Positions 1 through 5,390 of a DNA stretch of 6,459 nucleotides are shown one piece after another. The first letter of the stretch is position 1, and each line of letters begins with the position of its first letter. Source of the DNA: Candidatus Zhuqueibacterota bacterium. GTDB lineage: Bacteria; Zhuqueibacterota; Zhuqueibacteria; Oceanimicrobiales; Oceanimicrobiaceae. The notes beneath the pieces were generated by a model. The model did not search any database. It was not told where the DNA came from and saw only the letters and a program-made list of their open reading frames with translations. The translations under genes were made by a program, and so were the position numbers. The stretch spans positions 1 through 6,459 of the forward strand of contig JAABYK010000601.1 in the NCBI GenBank assembly GCA_011775825.1, read 5' to 3'.

Positions 1-759
1 GAGCTCCTGGCCGGCAATCTTTACGTCAATGTCCACACATCGGCCAATCCTGGGGGCGAGATTCGGGGGCAGGTCAACGTGAGTGCGGGCACCGGTTTTT
101 CTGCAAGTTTAAACGGAGACCAAGAGAATCCTCCCGTTACCACCAGTGCCTCGGGAACCGGCGCCTTTACGCTCACGGAGGCCGGTCTGGTGTTTGACGT
201 TACGGTGGAGGGCTTGGATTTCACGGCGGCGCATTTTCACAATGAGGCTGTTGGTGCCAACGGTCCGGTGGTGCGAGGCATTACCGATGACTTCGTCGGC
301 AATACGGCCTCGGGAGTCTGGACGAGCACAGACGCGCAGCCTTTAAACAATGAGCTAATCAGGGAATTGGTGAGTGACAATATTTACGTCAATGTCCATA
401 CCGCGGCCAATCCTGGCGGGGAAATCCGCGGGCAATTGAGTGCCGTTGAAATCGTTACCAGCGTAGAACCCATTGATGGAACTTCTGGCATCCCAAGAGA
501 ATTCAGTCTTTCTCAAAATTTTCCGAATCCATTTAATCCCACGACCGAAATACGGTTCGATCTAAAGCAATCGGGGCCGACGGTATTAAAAATATATAAT
601 ATGCTTGGTCAAGAGGTTGCGACATTGGTGGATGAAAATATGCCGGCTGGCTCTTACAAAGTAACTTTTGAAAGCAACACTTTACCCTCCGGAGTTTATA
701 TTTATCGGTTGCAATCTAGTGGTTTGAGTGAAGCGCGGAAGATGATTTTACTCAGATAA
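1..759 (+). CDS. Secreted CHRD-repeat protein with T9SS C-terminal sorting domain (5' end missing)
   Basis: The reading frame is open from base 1 to the TAA at 757-759, so the true start lies upstream of the window. The GTG at 79 is an internal valine, not a start. The first 25 codons are the end of one CHRD domain (YVNVHTSANPGGEIRGQ). A second, complete CHRD domain spans 97-438, with the typical AAHFHNEAVGANGPVVRG and YVNVHTAANPGGEIRGQ segments. After a short linker, 502-756 encodes a T9SS type A sorting domain: FSLSQNFPNPFNPTTEIRF, then KIYNMLGQEVATLVD, and a GVYIYRL strand near the end. CHRD domains were first described in animal chordin; their role in bacteria is unclear. The sorting tail is known in FCB bacteria to direct proteins through the outer membrane by the Por machinery, usually with cleavage of the tail. 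I infer an extracellular or surface protein of unknown function. GC content falls sharply between the CHRD part and the tail. Confidence 0.9.
   Translation, partial: ELLAGNLYVNVHTSANPGGEIRGQVNVSAGTGFSASLNGDQENPPVTTSASGTGAFTLTEAGLVFDVTVEGLDFTAAHFHNEAVGANGPVVRGITDDFVGNTASGVWTSTDAQPLNNELIRELVSDNIYVNVHTAANPGGEIRGQLSAVEIVTSVEPIDGTSGIPREFSLSQNFPNPFNPTTEIRFDLKQSGPTVLKIYNMLGQEVATLVDENMPAGSYKVTFESNTLPSGVYIYRLQSSGLSEARKMILLR
364..438 (+). repeat. Second copy of CHRD C-terminal motif; first copy at 1-75
   Basis: Codons 364-438 (ELVSDNIYVNVHTAANPGG and onward) repeat codons 1-75 (ELLAGNLYVNVHTSANPGG and onward) residue for residue with few changes. The DNA is also similar, for example the shared run tttacgtcaatgtcca. 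This shows that the protein carries at least two CHRD domains in tandem, with a unit of about 363 nt (121 residues). More copies may lie upstream of the window. Confidence 0.85.
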
Positions 760-803
760 GTGAAGTCCATCTTTCAGCGGCTGACTAGCTAGATGGGGGG
801 TCT

Positions 804-847
804 AAACAATGACCGGTAGGTAATTCGTCTACTGGTCATTGTTTTTT
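804..847 (+). terminator. Rho-independent terminator hairpin after the CHRD gene
   Basis: Bases 804-819 pair with 829-844 as a 16-bp stem (core AACAATGACC against GGTCATTGTT) containing one G-T wobble. The loop is 9 nt, and six T residues follow at 842-847. This is a classic intrinsic terminator, 45 nt after the stop of the CHRD gene. It ends only 21 nt before the ATG of the next gene, so it also lies in that gene's probable leader. Confidence 0.85.
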
Positions 848-855
848 ATTCAGGT

Positions 856-860
856 AAGGA
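856..860 (+). promoter_or_regulatory. Ribosome binding site fixing the lipoprotein start
   Basis: AAGGA lies 8 nt before the ATG at 869. It supports this ATG over the in-frame non-ATG codon at 839, which falls inside the terminator stem and lacks a Shine-Dalgarno sequence. Confidence 0.65.
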
Positions 861-868
861 TATTACAA

Positions 869-1450
869 ATGAAAACAAAGTCATTATTATTGCTGCTTTC
901 GTTAGGATTATGGCATTGCAGTCATAAGATTAACCAGCCAATGCAACCTACTCTGCCGGGTAAAATCGTTGTCAATGAAGTGCTTTATGATCCCACGGGA
1001 AGTAATTCAGAAAATCAACTCGTTGAGCTGAAAAACATCGGTTCCGAGCCGGTAGAACTAAACGGCTGGTGGTTTTGTGCCAGGCAAGACTATGCTCAAA
1101 TTCCAGATGTTACAATCGCCCCCGACGCTTTTCTTGTGGCGCATATAGGGGCAACTGGCACCAATACATCAACAGATGTTTTTCTTCCATTTATGTTGAC
1201 TTTGCAATCCGTCAGCGATTTGAACTTGTATCGGGATGGCAACTTTAGCAATGCAAGTAGTATGGTTTCATTTGTGCAATGGGGAGGTGTTCCACCTATA
1301 GGTCGGGAATCTGTGGCGGTGGCCGCTGGTTTGTGGACCAGCGGTGATTTCGTGCCTGGCGTAGCTGAAGGACATTCCATTGAATACGATGGAAATGGGA
1401 ATCGTGCAGATGATTGGATTGACCAAGCAAATCCGACGATTGGTTTTTAG
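869..1450 (+). CDS. Lamin-tail-domain lipoprotein, probably surface or periplasmic
   Basis: This is a 193-residue protein. The N-terminus MKTKSLLLLLSLGLWHC has lysines, a leucine-rich core and a cysteine at residue 17, followed by a polar stretch, as in a type II (lipoprotein) signal peptide. The lipobox LWHC is atypical because histidine replaces the small residue before the cysteine; relaxed lipoboxes occur in FCB bacteria. From about residue 31 (GKIVVNEVLYDPTGSNSEN) the sequence fits a lamin-tail-like (LTD) beta-sandwich. Its usual marks are a VNEVLYDP opening, a VELKNIGSEPVELNGWW segment and a near-terminal HSIEYDGNGNRADDW stretch. LTD domains in bacteria are found on secreted proteins and nucleases, with no settled function. 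No catalytic residues are evident, so I do not assign an activity. The gene follows the CHRD gene on the same strand but is separated from it by a terminator, and it ends 47 nt before a two-way terminator. Confidence 0.85.
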   Translation: MKTKSLLLLLSLGLWHCSHKINQPMQPTLPGKIVVNEVLYDPTGSNSENQLVELKNIGSEPVELNGWWFCARQDYAQIPDVTIAPDAFLVAHIGATGTNTSTDVFLPFMLTLQSVSDLNLYRDGNFSNASSMVSFVQWGGVPPIGRESVAVAAGLWTSGDFVPGVAEGHSIEYDGNGNRADDWIDQANPTIGF

Positions 1451-1497
1451 TTGCCCGTTACAAGAATCTGTTGGGGCTCAAACCCAATTAACACAAT

Positions 1498-1525
1498 AAA
1501 AGGGTATTCGTTTGAATACCCTTTT
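1498..1525. terminator. Two-way terminator between convergent genes
   Basis: This is a perfect inverted repeat: AAAAGGGTATTC (1498-1509), loop GTTT, then GAATACCCTTTT (1514-1525). The GC-bearing stem is flanked by A residues on the left and T residues on the right, so it reads as an intrinsic terminator on both strands. It lies 47 nt after the lipoprotein stop and 27 nt beyond the stop of the opposing M28 peptidase, as expected for a shared terminator of convergent genes. Confidence 0.9.
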
Positions 1526-1552
1526 ACTTAACCGTTATTGCATCAACCCTTC

Positions 1553-3646
1553 TCATTTCCACTTCATGACCCCGACTTTCACCAGGTCGTCGATGTATCG
1601 CGACACCACTTGCAGGTCCACCGGGCCGTATTCAGCGCTCAGGGCGTTGCGAATTTCCGTGACCGTGTTCTCGCCATCGATAAAGTTCACCAACTCGAAA
1701 CGGGCGTTGCCAGACAGGGTGAATTCGGGGCTTTCATACCAGGCCGCTTTGCTCTCTGGAAGTTTGCTTTCTGGCAGACTGAACTCCAGCGGACCGCGGG
1801 TAGTGCGCACAGGAATGCGGTTGTCCGGCTGTGCGATGAGCGCGGGCGGTTCTTCAGAGCCGGCCCCCTGAGTCTTCGCTGCTGCTGCAAGCGCGACTGA
1901 ATAAGCCTGATGTTGGCGCTTCAATTCGCCTTGCATCTTTTCAACCAGGTTCTGAACTGAATTGTGTTCGTTGAAATTCAGAACCGAACCAATGGTTTCA
2001 ACCTCGCGTTTCAAGGCGTGATCCAGCATGTTTTGGGCTTCTGCCCAAGCGGAGGCAAGTGCACCATTTGTGCCGGAAGCCTGCAGGTACTCCGTCGCCC
2101 TGCGTAGCGTGGCGCCCAGTCGTTGGGCGGAGTTGGCTGCGGCGAGGTAGGTCAATTCCGTTGCCTCGGCAGGTTCCAGATTTGCTAAATACAGTATGGT
2201 GGCGGCGGCAATCACCTCGCTACGTTCCAGCTCCACCGGGTCCACTTTGTCCGGCGTATCTTCCGAAGTGTGGTGGGTGTAATCGGGACTGTGATTAAAC
2301 ATCACGCCCGGGATTTTGCGCTCGATGAACATCATATGGTCGCTGCCACCGCGGTAAGGCGTAACACGAAAGTTGAACGCGGACAGACTGCCACGCGGAG
2401 TGCGAACGTTCATTTTGTCCACCATTTTTGCCATGTTCGCCACGACGTCGTTCACCACCGAGGGCATGGAGTCGGGAGTACGCGTGAGAACCAGTTTCGA
2501 GTGAATCAATTCCAGGTGCTCGCCCACCATATCCAAATTCATGTTGGCCAAAAACTTGCCGCCGAGGGTTGGCCCTTTCATTTCGGGATGTTTGTCGATG
2601 TAAGCCATGGTGCCGTACCATTCAGGCACCCAGAGAAATCGTAACGAGCGTTTCGGTCGCGGCAGCCGTCCCTCGTCGATGAGCTGTCTTACAGTTCGGG
2701 CGATGTCCAGAATTGCTGCCGAGCCGCTGGCGTTGTCGTTGGCCGACTCCTTGGGATGATCGAGATGGGCGGTGAACACCAGTTCTTCATCAGGGGATTC
2801 GGAGCCGCGAATGTGCGCCACCACGACGTCCATGAAATACGGCTCCAGTCCGATTCCTTTCACCTGTCCCCTCAGGACGACTTTCTCATCGGATTGCAGT
2901 AATTGCTTGAGTTGCTCCCCCTGGCGATTGGTGATATTGAAACCAAAGGTCACACGGTCTAATTCGTCGGTTTTCGGCCACATGCCGGTGTATTGCAGCA
3001 TATCCGGATACTCTTTAGCGCGCGTATCGTCCAAATAGCAGACCACCGCCCTGGCGCCATATTTAAGCACTGCTAGACGATGCACGGAGCCACCGTAGCC
3101 GGTTGCCAATACAATTTTGTCCTTAACGTCCTTGCCCTCGTAGTCGGCATCCTTGGTGCCGCTGCCCACCCAGACCAATTCGGCCGTGGCATCGCCAGGA
3201 TTGGAATAGGTGATGACGCTCATCGCCACTTCCGGATAGCCAACGATGCGTTCTTCGTACGGTTCGAGCATGCGCAGCTCGCCCCATTCGATGTCCCAGC
3301 CGGAAGGGGACTGCCAGGTTTGATAATGCACCTTGCCGTCCGAGGGGAACGACTCGATGTAAGCATCTTCCGCTGAAAATCCGTAGGCGCGCAACTGATC
3401 GAGAACATATTGCGCCGAATGTCGAAATCCACGCGACCCTTGAATGCGGTGATGGCGTGTGATTTGAATGACGTGATTTTTGGCAATTTCGCCACTGAGG
3501 GCTTCGTGAAGCAGGTCGCGGGTTTTGGCGTCAAGCACGTCTTTTTGCCATTGGGCGTCTGAGTCATTTGCACAGATTGCAAAGACAAACGTAAGAATTG
3601 CAGTAGCAGGTGTGATCCATTTGACGGATCGGACATTCTGTCGCAT
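1553..3646 (-). CDS. Secreted M28-family metallopeptidase with PA-like domain and PqqD-like C-terminus
   Basis: The 697-residue product begins with a Sec signal peptide: a basic start, a hydrophobic core at about 10-26, and probable cleavage near SDA|Q (31/32) or after residue 26. A PA-like insert lies at about 150-205. The M28 zinc-peptidase core spans about 270-490. Visible metal or catalytic residues are H294 and D296 (AHLDH), D304 (ANDNASG), E342 (VPEWYG), D372 (NLDMVG) and H459 (HHTSEDTPDKVDP). Classic M28 enzymes have two adjacent glutamates at the 342 position; here the second is tryptophan. Residues 495-590 look helical, then a linker with a tandem LPESK leads to a domain at about 648-697 (FELVNFIDGENTVTEIRNA) resembling a PqqD-type winged helix. 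The family removes N-terminal amino acids or small peptides; the substrate here is unknown. The start is supported by GAGGAGG just upstream. A leucine-rich helix or lipobox anchor is not seen, so I infer a periplasmic or exported enzyme. Confidence 0.9.
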   Translation of the reverse strand: MRQNVRSVKWITPATAILTFVFAICANDSDAQWQKDVLDAKTRDLLHEALSGEIAKNHVIQITRHHRIQGSRGFRHSAQYVLDQLRAYGFSAEDAYIESFPSDGKVHYQTWQSPSGWDIEWGELRMLEPYEERIVGYPEVAMSVITYSNPGDATAELVWVGSGTKDADYEGKDVKDKIVLATGYGGSVHRLAVLKYGARAVVCYLDDTRAKEYPDMLQYTGMWPKTDELDRVTFGFNITNRQGEQLKQLLQSDEKVVLRGQVKGIGLEPYFMDVVVAHIRGSESPDEELVFTAHLDHPKESANDNASGSAAILDIARTVRQLIDEGRLPRPKRSLRFLWVPEWYGTMAYIDKHPEMKGPTLGGKFLANMNLDMVGEHLELIHSKLVLTRTPDSMPSVVNDVVANMAKMVDKMNVRTPRGSLSAFNFRVTPYRGGSDHMMFIERKIPGVMFNHSPDYTHHTSEDTPDKVDPVELERSEVIAAATILYLANLEPAEATELTYLAAANSAQRLGATLRRATEYLQASGTNGALASAWAEAQNMLDHALKREVETIGSVLNFNEHNSVQNLVEKMQGELKRQHQAYSVALAAAAKTQGAGSEEPPALIAQPDNRIPVRTTRGPLEFSLPESKLPESKAAWYESPEFTLSGNARFELVNFIDGENTVTEIRNALSAEYGPVDLQVVSRYIDDLVKVGVMKWK

Positions 3647-3650
3647 GATG

Positions 3651-3657
3651 CCTCCTC
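3651..3657 (-). promoter_or_regulatory. Strong Shine-Dalgarno of the M28 peptidase gene
   Basis: On the minus strand GAGGAGG lies 4 nt before the ATG at 3644-3646. It is near the perfect anti-Shine-Dalgarno complement, although the spacing is slightly short. It fixes the start and suggests efficient translation. Confidence 0.7.
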
Positions 3658-3780
3658 TAAAATTTAAATTGGTTTATCCATGACTTGACTTGGTGACTTT
3701 TTTGTACTGAAATAAAAGCTTTCCACTGAAAGACACCGGTACTACAAACCAACAACATGTTTTTCTTTAGCGAAGTTTTC

Positions 3781-3815
3781 AGCCACGGATTTACACTGAT
3801 TAAATTGATTTATTG
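3781..3815. repeat. Degenerate intergenic repeat block A (GATT every ~10 nt)
   Basis: The stretch beginning agccacggatttacactgat carries GATT at 3788, 3798 and 3807, about one helical turn apart. It looks like a worn copy of the 'ccacggatttacacggatt' type of dispersed intergenic repeat that I recall from many environmental bacterial genomes. That family resemblance is from memory and untested; the spacing is visible in the sequence. Confidence 0.45.
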
Positions 3816-3842
3816 AACCTAAAGTTAAGAGTTTCATTCTAC

Positions 3843-3882
3843 CTCTTGGTGTTCTCGGAGCATCTCAGTGGCCTCTGTGTCC
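3843..3882. repeat. Degenerate intergenic repeat block B (CTC every ~10 nt)
   Basis: CTC recurs at 3843, 3854, 3864 and 3873 in consecutive units ctcttggtgtt, ctcggagcat, ctcagtggc and ctctgtgtcc. The pattern resembles a decayed 'ctctgtgttctctgtggc' dispersed repeat, a type I recall as widespread between genes in unrelated phyla. It lies 27 nt beyond block A, and the two kinds may form one composite element. Confidence 0.45.
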
Positions 3883-3927
3883 CATTGAATCTTATTCCGG
3901 CCTTCCCAAAATTTTGATCTCCCCGGT

Positions 3928-5094
3928 TTAATCTGGCAATACTTCAAATAGCAGTTGTCTCACATTTCCTCCCATAATCGAGGCAATTTCGTTTTGGGAA
4001 AATCCGGCTTTCAACAGCCCATCCGTGAGTCTCACTAACTCCGCTGTGTCAAACGGGGTGACCACGGCGCCATCGAAATCGGAGCCCAGCGCGACGTGCT
4101 CAACACCCACCAACTCCGCCGTATACTTGATCGCATCGACGATGGCCGCCACATCTTTCCCGCAGGTGGCCTGCTCAAAATAGGCAATGCCGATCACCCC
4201 TCCTGTTTTCGCAATTCGTTGAAGATGTTGGTCGCTGAGGTTGCGGATGTTGTCGCAGGTGCCTTTCACGCCCGTGTGGGAGACCACAACCGGTTTGGTG
4301 GCCATGTCCAGGACATCATCGATGGTCTTTGGCGAGGCATGAGCCAGATCCACAATCATGCCGAGTTGTTCCATCTCTCGAATGACTTGTCTTCCGAACT
4401 CGGTGAGTCCACCTTTGTCAACGCCGTGTGCAGAGCCTCCAATTTCGGTGTCGAAAAAGTGAGTGGGCGCCATCATGCGGAAGCCCGCATCGAATAGAGT
4501 GCGTAGCTTTGCCAGGTCGCCTTCCAGAGCCTGCGCCCCTTCGATTCCGAGAAACCCAGCCGTGATCTCCGGCTCATCCTGTCGACGAGCGACATATTTA
4601 CCCAAATCAGGCTTCGACTTGATGACAACGAATCGATCTTTAGAATCTTCTGCAAAGGTATGCAGTTTTTCTGCCTGGTAGAGTGCTCGCTGCGTCAGAC
4701 TACACCAGGTACGAATCGGCCAACACTGCGCAATCGCCAGGAGCGTGATGCTGTCGGTTTTGTCGTCGTTGCGCTCAAAGTTCAGCTCAAACGGTACCTT
4801 CGAGACAACGGTAAAAGATTGGAGCGCGACATTGCCTTCGATGAGCCTTGGAATGTCCACATGTCCTCGTTTATTTTGGCTCGAGAGGCCACGGCTCCAG
4901 AGCAAGGCGTCTGCGTGCAGGTCGGCAATCCAAAGTTGGGAGTGAAGGGCTTTTGCTTTCTCAGAAGACGGCTCGGATGGAGTAGTATCTGTTACCCGAT
5001 TGGTGAATTTATCAAATAGTGGCGGGAGGAGAACAAAGAAGGCAATGAGGAACAGGACAAAAACAATTACGGCGTATCTCAAGAATGTTTTCAA
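3928..5094 (-). CDS. Membrane-anchored M19 (renal-type) dipeptidase
   Basis: The 388-residue product has an N-terminal hydrophobic helix (about 7-25: YAVIVFVLFLIAFFVLLPP) without a clear cleavage site, so it is probably anchored in the inner membrane with the catalytic domain outside the cytoplasm. The M19 peptidase fold spans about 50-385. Expected binuclear zinc residues are all visible: H60 and D62 (DLHADALLW), bridging E185 (GIEGAQAL), H212 (APTHF), H252 (DLAHAS), plus SHTG at 272-275, R284 (DNIRNLSD) and D339 (GSDFDG). The length is normal for the family. Such enzymes hydrolyse dipeptides, some accepting a D-residue at the C-terminal position; the substrate here cannot be read from sequence. 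The start is TTG, chosen because GGAAGGA sits just upstream and the hydrophobic helix begins directly after it. It lies divergent from parA and 281 nt upstream of the co-oriented M28 peptidase, suggesting a shared role in extracytoplasmic peptide breakdown. Confidence 0.92.
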   Translation of the reverse strand: MKTFLRYAVIVFVLFLIAFFVLLPPLFDKFTNRVTDTTPSEPSSEKAKALHSQLWIADLHADALLWSRGLSSQNKRGHVDIPRLIEGNVALQSFTVVSKVPFELNFERNDDKTDSITLLAIAQCWPIRTWCSLTQRALYQAEKLHTFAEDSKDRFVVIKSKPDLGKYVARRQDEPEITAGFLGIEGAQALEGDLAKLRTLFDAGFRMMAPTHFFDTEIGGSAHGVDKGGLTEFGRQVIREMEQLGMIVDLAHASPKTIDDVLDMATKPVVVSHTGVKGTCDNIRNLSDQHLQRIAKTGGVIGIAYFEQATCGKDVAAIVDAIKYTAELVGVEHVALGSDFDGAVVTPFDTAELVRLTDGLLKAGFSQNEIASIMGGNVRQLLFEVLPD

Positions 5095-5098
5095 CTTT

Positions 5099-5105
5099 TC
5101 CTTCC
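5099..5105 (-). promoter_or_regulatory. Shine-Dalgarno supporting the TTG start of the dipeptidase
   Basis: On the minus strand GGAAGGA lies 4 nt before TTG (5092-5094). No better-placed ATG or GTG in frame was found between this site and the membrane helix, so the TTG start is preferred. TTG starts usually lower translation. Confidence 0.6.
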
Positions 5106-5267
5106 GAAAGGTTAAAAAGTCTCCGAACGAAAACAGCCTTTGTGCGTGCTCTTCCTATGGTGTAGGCTTGTGCTTCGTAGTAAGAGCGGCAAAACTCCGA
5201 CCGAAAGAGTAGATTCCGGCACAAAATACACGAATGACATAACCTTGTCGTTTTCGACCAGGCACTA

Positions 5268-5296
5268 AATATCCTAAATTGTTAAAAATATGTCAA
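5268..5296 (-). promoter_or_regulatory. Putative sigma70-like promoter of the dipeptidase gene
   Basis: Reading the minus strand, a perfect -35 box TTGACA (5291-5296) is followed by a 17-nt spacer and GATATT (5268-5273; 4 of 6 matches to TATAAT). Transcription would start near 5261, giving a leader of about 165 nt before the TTG codon. Assignment rests on consensus and spacing only. Bacteroidota-type promoters differ, but more distant FCB lineages may use this form. Confidence 0.55.
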
Positions 5297-5328
5297 GTAA
5301 AATGCCAAATTCGGCCCAAACTTTTATC

Positions 5329-5357
5329 TTGATTTTAGTAACTCAATACATTATATT
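5329..5357 (+). promoter_or_regulatory. Putative sigma70-like promoter of parAB
   Basis: TTGATT (5329-5334), a 17-nt spacer and TATATT (5352-5357) form a good -35/-10 pair. A start near 5364 would leave a leader of about 27 nt containing the GAGGAAG ribosome site at 5381-5387, just before the parA ATG. It lies 33 bases from the opposing dipeptidase promoter, so the two may compete or share regulators. Confidence 0.55.
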
Positions 5358-5390
5358 CGTGATAATTCTACTAAGCTATCGAGGAAGTAA

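Larger units (their letters stand above)
3647..3927. other. Intergenic region between the two peptidase genes
   Basis: These 281 bases carry no open frame I would call a gene. They hold the Shine-Dalgarno of the M28 gene, presumably its promoter, and the two repeat blocks listed separately. I could not pick a convincing -35/-10 pair for the M28 gene. I also saw no clear intrinsic terminator for the dipeptidase gene: the AAAATTTT palindrome near 3908-3915 lacks a GC stem. The size of the gap makes one tight operon unlikely but does not exclude readthrough. Confidence 0.6.

Noticed and set aside
79..759. GTG at 79 as the start of the CHRD/T9SS gene
   Set aside because: The frame stays open to base 1 and the upstream codons encode a clear CHRD ending, so 79 is internal.
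767..796. 6-bp inverted repeat CCATCT/AGATGG after the CHRD gene
   Set aside because: The stem is short with an 18-nt loop and no T-run; the strong hairpin just downstream explains termination.
839..868. Extended start of the lipoprotein gene at the non-ATG codon 839
   Set aside because: It lies inside the terminator stem, has no ribosome site, and would put ten unsuitable residues before a normal lipoprotein signal.
1471..1487. 5-bp hairpin TTGGG/CCCAA before the two-way terminator
   Set aside because: It is too short to support a role and has no T-run; the palindrome at 1498-1525 is far stronger.
1512..3376. Several plus-strand open frames of 79-124 codons, and minus-strand frames in other phases, across the M28 gene
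   Set aside because: They are shadows of the GC-rich peptidase coding frame; their products are low in recognisable motifs and rich in arginine, proline or histidine, and none has a good ribosome site.
4096..5019. Plus-strand open frames opposite the dipeptidase gene
   Set aside because: They are antisense to a gene with all catalytic motifs intact and show no domain features.
5000..5212. 70-codon plus-strand frame in the dipeptidase-parA gap
   Set aside because: Half lies antisense to the dipeptidase start and it has no ribosome site or domain; it is likely chance.
5012..5224. 70-codon minus-strand frame (TTG start) overlapping the dipeptidase start
   Set aside because: It overlaps the membrane helix coding region in another phase, has no Shine-Dalgarno sequence and is cysteine-rich without a recognisable pattern.
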